Shown in pieces: positions 4,673 to 7,253 of a DNA stretch of 7,253 bases. A program made the position numbers and the translations under genes. Source of the stretch: Rhodoferax sp. (lineage in GTDB: Bacteria > Pseudomonadota > Gammaproteobacteria > Burkholderiales > Burkholderiaceae_C); contig JAQGMQ010000635.1 of NCBI GenBank assembly GCA_028292305.1, positions 1 through 7,253 of the forward strand, read 5' to 3'. The stretch's first letter is position 1; the number at the start of each line of letters is the position of its first letter. The notes under the pieces are model-generated. The model saw only the letters and a program-made list of their open reading frames with translations. It did not search any database and was not told the origin of the DNA.

Positions 4673-5863
4673 TCAGAACGTGTGGCGGATGCCGAGATTG
4701 ACGCCGCTCTGCGACGCGCCCGCGGCCGGGTTGCTGCCCGCCGCACCACCGCTGACCGACACCGCGGCCAGGCGGTCGTTCCTGATGTGCCCCACCTGTC
4801 CGTAGACGGCGGTGCGTTTCGACAGGCTGTAGACGACCCGTGCGACCAGCATCGACGAATCGCGGTCGTCCACGCCGTCGTAGCGCAGCGCCAGCCACTG
4901 GCCTTCCACAGTGATGAAAGGCGACACCGGATACGACGCGCCCACATACCAGAGCTTGCTGCGCGGCTTGACCGCGTCACCGTCGTTGTCGCGGCGCAGC
5001 AGGCCACCGGCGACCTTGGTGTCGCCCAGCGCGGCGATCTTCACGTAGCCGCCGAGCGACGCGCGGCTGTCGTGTTTGTCGCTGCTGTTGAGGTTGCCGA
5101 ACACCACGTCGGTCGGGCCGCTGGTGGTGCGGCCGTTCTGGCGGTCGTAGCCCAGCGCCACGCCCCACACCGGCGTGTCGTATTTGGCCAGCGCCGACCA
5201 CTGCCGGCAGGCCTGTTTGTCCGTGCCGCTTTCGCCGGGGCAGTTGGTGCCAACCGGGCTCGGCCCGGCGTTCACGGTGTCACGACCGAAGCTGTATTCG
5301 GCGCCGAGGTTCCAGTGGCCGAAAGTGCCGCGCCAGGCCACAGCGTTGTCGGCCCGGGCGTTCGGCACATAGGGGTCGAGCGAACCCATGGCGTAGACGG
5401 CCGGGCCGATCAGGTCGGCGTCGATCACCGACCAGTACACCATCGAATACTGGCGTCCCAGCGTGAGGCTGCCCCAGGGACCGGCCAGCCCGGCGAAGGC
5501 TTGCCGTCCGAACAGCCGGCCGCCCTGGCCGGAGGTGCCGGTGTCGGGTGCCAGACCCATCTCCAGCGTGAACACGCCGCGCAGTCCACCACCCAGGTCT
5601 TCGCTGCCGCGCATGCCCACGCGCGATGGCAACATGCCGGTGTTGCTCGGCATGCGGTTCAGACGTCCGACGCCGTTGACCTTGTCGAGAAACTCGACGC
5701 TGGCGTCCATGAGGCCGTAGAGCGTGACGCCGGGCGCCGGTGCGGGTTGGGCCTGCGCAGTGGCGGCCAGGGCCAGCAGGCCGGCACCGATCAAGGCGGT
5801 GGCGGCGAAGGCTCGGCAGCTTCGGTGGCCGGCGTAGTCTGGGTAGGGGGCGTTGTGTTGCAT
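4673..5863 (-). CDS. Gram-negative trimeric porin (Burkholderiales OmpC-like type)
   Basis: A 396-residue outer-membrane general diffusion porin. The signal peptide covers residues 1-38, with a hydrophobic core (FAATALIGAGLLALAAT, 19-35) and an AQA cleavage site before QPAPAP. The mature chain opens with the first strand VTLYGLMDASVEF (46-58) and shows the family sequence SRVGMRGSEDLGGGLRGVF (80-98), FGRQAFAGLAGPWGSLTLGRQY (118-139) and a final beta strand NLGIRHTF ending in the terminal phenylalanine used for outer-membrane insertion. Two cysteines, C208 and C219, lie in one loop and may form a disulphide. The start is set by GAGGAG 5 to 10 bases upstream; the open frame continues upstream to 5965 but without porin features. 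It heads a probable two- or three-gene unit with the Bug receptor 23 bases downstream and MarR after it, suggesting passage of the same solute across the outer membrane. Confidence 0.95.
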   Translation of the reverse strand: MQHNAPYPDYAGHRSCRAFAATALIGAGLLALAATAQAQPAPAPGVTLYGLMDASVEFLDKVNGVGRLNRMPSNTGMLPSRVGMRGSEDLGGGLRGVFTLEMGLAPDTGTSGQGGRLFGRQAFAGLAGPWGSLTLGRQYSMVYWSVIDADLIGPAVYAMGSLDPYVPNARADNAVAWRGTFGHWNLGAEYSFGRDTVNAGPSPVGTNCPGESGTDKQACRQWSALAKYDTPVWGVALGYDRQNGRTTSGPTDVVFGNLNSSDKHDSRASLGGYVKIAALGDTKVAGGLLRRDNDGDAVKPRSKLWYVGASYPVSPFITVEGQWLALRYDGVDDRDSSMLVARVVYSLSKRTAVYGQVGHIRNDRLAAVSVSGGAAGSNPAAGASQSGVNLGIRHTF

Positions 5864-6099
5864 GGGTCTCCTCGTTTTTTTGGGTGGATGAAATCGTCGC
5901 TCGAAATTTTTGGCGCAGGCCTGCCCCTTGCCGCGTCCAGGCGGCAACAGAGGCAAGGCATCCATGACGGAAAGCGCGGGCTCGGCGGCCCGTCAGGGAT
6001 CGCCGCGTGGCCCGCCCCAGCGGCCAGGGTGCCACCGCTTGGCGCTGTGGTCGGCTGGCGCGATCGACATTGGGGAGATCTCTCTTAACTGAACGCGTT
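5864..6099. other. Intergenic spacer between SDR and porin genes
   Basis: A 236-base GC-rich gap on the porin's upstream side. It contains the interrupted dyad at 5928-5947, a perfect 10-base palindrome GCAGGCCTGC (5915-5924), an 8-base palindrome GAGATCTC (6075-6082) and an AT-rich patch just before the porin ribosome site. I could not find a convincing -35/-10 pair or a hairpin with a T-run. A 25-codon frame (5993-6070, minus) is present but unsupported. Confidence 0.55.
5928..5947. promoter_or_regulatory. Interrupted dyad upstream of the porin gene
   Basis: TTGCCGC (5928-5934) and GCGGCAA (5941-5947) are perfect 7-base inverted arms around 6 bases, ending 64 bases upstream of the porin ATG. 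A further GGCAA is at 5952-5956. The pentamers TTGCC and GGCAA are the same as in the dyad at the MarR start, though in the opposite arrangement. It could be a regulator site or a leader hairpin. Confidence 0.4.
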
Positions 6100-6882
6100 T
6101 CAGCGCGGTGCCATGCGCAACGCGCCGTCGAGGCGAATCACCTCGCCGTTCAAGTGGCCGTTGGTCACGATGTGGCAGGCCAGCTCGGCGAATTCGGAAG
6201 GTTTGCCCAGCCGCGGTGGGAACGGGATCGACGCCGCCAGCGACTGCTGCACGGCCTCGGGCAGCTCCATCAGCAAAGGCGTGGCGAACAGGCCCGGCGC
6301 CACGGTACACACGCGGATGCCGTGCTGCGCCAGGTCGCGCGCCATCGGCAGCGTCATGCCGACCAGGCCGCCCTTGGACGCGCTATAGGCCTGTTGCCCG
6401 ACCTGGCCGTCGAACGCGGCCACCGAGGCGGTGAACAGCATCACGCCCCTCTCACCAACTTCACCAACTTCGCCGCCTTCGATGGCGTCCAGCGCGGCGC
6501 AGCGCGCGGCGAACAGGCGGCTCATGTTGTAGCTGCCGATCAGGTTCACGCCGACAACCCGCGCAAAGTCTTCCAGCGGTGCCGGCTGGCCGTCTTTGCC
6601 GACGATGCGTCTGGCGCTGCCGATGCCGGCCACGTTCATCAGGATGCGCGCCGGGCCGAGAGCCGCGGTGGCCTGGTCGAGCGCGGCCGTCACGCTGGCG
6701 GTGTCGGTGATGTCGCAGCCGCAGGCCAGGCCGCCGATGTCGGCGGCCACCCGTTCGGCCAGCGCCAGGTTGCGGTCCAGCACGGCGACCCTGGCGCCGA
6801 GCCGCGCCAGTTCGCGCGCCGTGGCTTCGCCCAGGCCCGAGGCGCCGCCGGTGACGAGTGCGGTTTGTCCGGCGATCTTCAT
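6100..6882 (-). CDS. SDR oxidoreductase, 3-hydroxyacyl-CoA dehydrogenase type II-like
   Basis: A 260-residue classical short-chain dehydrogenase. The cofactor motif is TGGASGLG (11-18); D36 at the end of the second strand (VAVLDRN) points to NAD rather than NADP. Also present are D57 (CDITD), the NVAG strand (83-86), N113 in VNLIG, the catalytic S153, Y166 and K170 (YSASK), and APG (195-197). The overall pattern, including GERGVMLFTASVAAFDGQVGQQAYSASKGG, resembles HSD10-type 3-hydroxyacyl-CoA dehydrogenases. It overlaps the ligase gene by the four bases ATGA, so the two are translationally coupled, with GGAGG about 9 bases upstream. Next to a feruloyl-CoA synthase-like enzyme, it would fit oxidation of the beta-hydroxy-arylpropionyl-CoA intermediate in beta-oxidative side-chain shortening; that step is inferred. 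A 9-base tandem duplication inside the gene inserts residues between E136 and R145. Confidence 0.92.
   Translation of the reverse strand: MKIAGQTALVTGGASGLGEATARELARLGARVAVLDRNLALAERVAADIGGLACGCDITDTASVTAALDQATAALGPARILMNVAGIGSARRIVGKDGQPAPLEDFARVVGVNLIGSYNMSRLFAARCAALDAIEGGEVGEVGERGVMLFTASVAAFDGQVGQQAYSASKGGLVGMTLPMARDLAQHGIRVCTVAPGLFATPLLMELPEAVQQSLAASIPFPPRLGKPSEFAELACHIVTNGHLNGEVIRLDGALRMAPR
6453..6470. repeat. 9-bp tandem duplication inside the SDR gene
   Basis: CACCAACTT is repeated exactly twice (6453-6461 and 6462-6470) and followed by a diverged third unit, CGCCGCCTT. It encodes the EVGEVGE stretch (about residues 138-144) on a surface segment before the catalytic serine strand. The period is three codons, so the frame is kept. 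Confidence 0.8.
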
Positions 6883-7253
6883 GCTGACTGCCCTCCGGCA
6901 AAGATGATGTGCTCGGCGCTGCCGTCGTGCAGCGCGTCGACCAGCGCGGCGCGGTGCTTCAACACCGCACGCTGGTTGATCGAGCCCTTGTCGGTGATTT
7001 CGCCTTTCTCTGCCGAAGGCGGCTCGGCCATCAACAGCACCCGCGCCACGCGGCTGGCGCTGCCGGTGGCGTTGCGCGCCAGCCCGTCGACGATGGCCTG
7101 CATGCGCTGGCGCACCGGCCGGCTGGCCAGCACTTCGGCCAGGCTCGCGTCGGGTCCGAGCCCGCTGAGTTCGCGGCAGGCGGCCGAGGGGAACACCAGC
7201 GCGCCGACCTCCTTCAGGTTCAGGCCGGTGAGCACCGCGTCCTGGATGTAGGG
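6879..7253 (-). CDS. Feruloyl-CoA synthase-like AMP-forming acyl-CoA ligase, C-terminal part
   Basis: Only the last 124 residues are in the window; the frame is open to the right edge, so the gene starts outside. The visible part is the mobile C-terminal domain of an ANL-superfamily (acyl-adenylating) ligase: PYIQDAVLTGLNLKEVGALVFPS (1-23 of the fragment), a helical stretch, RVARVLLMAEPPS (68-80) and GEITDKGSINQRAVL (84-98). K89 in the TDKG motif is the expected lysine that closes on the adenylate. The EITDKG-INQRAVL signature resembles feruloyl-CoA synthases, which activate ferulate and related hydroxycinnamates with ATP and CoA. The TGA stop overlaps the SDR start (ATGA). An internal GTG at 7235 is not the true start, because the preceding codons PYIQDA are typical ligase sequence. 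Exact substrate is uncertain without the N-terminal acyl pocket. Confidence 0.85.
   Translation of the reverse strand, partial: PYIQDAVLTGLNLKEVGALVFPSAACRELSGLGPDASLAEVLASRPVRQRMQAIVDGLARNATGSASRVARVLLMAEPPSAEKGEITDKGSINQRAVLKHRAALVDALHDGSAEHIIFAGGQSA

Noticed and set aside
5993..6070. 25-codon minus-strand frame between SDR and porin
   Set aside because: No clear ribosome site, no recognisable sequence, and Trp/Arg/Gly-rich composition as expected from random GC-rich DNA.
4682..6088. 468-codon plus-strand frame opposite the porin, and similar frames at 6007-7251 and 3714-4385
   Set aside because: Biased Ala/Arg/Val/His composition typical of antisense frames; the opposite strand encodes complete porin, SDR/ligase and Bug proteins.
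6089..6099. CTGAACGCGTT shared with 1104-1114, both just after minus-strand stop codons
   Set aside because: Shared 11-base words are expected by chance in a window of this size; the second copy is not a perfect palindrome.

Overview
The window looks like chromosomal DNA of a GC-rich Gram-negative betaproteobacterium, most likely order Burkholderiales and family Comamonadaceae. Supporting signs are a Bug-type solute receptor, a Burkholderiales-style trimeric porin, a feruloyl-CoA-synthase-like enzyme end, good AGGAG ribosome sites and about 70% GC in the catabolic genes. The genus is inferred from gene style only. Ten genes are supported; eight lie on the minus strand.

Left part (1-1113). 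A small FKBP-type peptidyl-prolyl isomerase (minus strand) is divergent from a two-gene type II toxin-antitoxin module on the plus strand: a ParD-like antitoxin and a RelE/ParE-like toxin. The module is clearly lower in GC than its neighbours and has a promoter-like region with a perfect dyad. It looks like an accessory islet.

Middle (1114-3129). A fumarylacetoacetate-hydrolase-superfamily enzyme lies behind an HxlR-like winged-helix regulator with an odd Ala/Pro/Thr-rich tail. Both are on the minus strand and are probably one transcription unit. A 288-base AT-richer spacer precedes them and holds a dyad closely related to one upstream of the FKBP gene.

Right part (3130-7253). Reading along the minus strand, the genes are the C-terminal end of a feruloyl-CoA synthase-like ligase, an SDR of 3-hydroxyacyl-CoA dehydrogenase type overlapping it by ATGA, a 236-base spacer, a general porin, a Bug receptor and a MarR regulator. 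The likely theme is uptake (porin, Bug), CoA activation (ligase), side-chain beta-oxidation (SDR) and control (MarR) of a hydroxycinnamate-like aromatic acid. The substrate is inferred from family membership and has not been shown.

I found no tRNA, rRNA, CRISPR array, transposase or phage gene. I see no clearly novel defence or mobile system. The points most worth a second look are the toxin-antitoxin islet with its slippery A-run, the dispersed GCTAC/ATAGC dyads, and the GGCAA/TTGCC sites at the MarR start and upstream of the porin.
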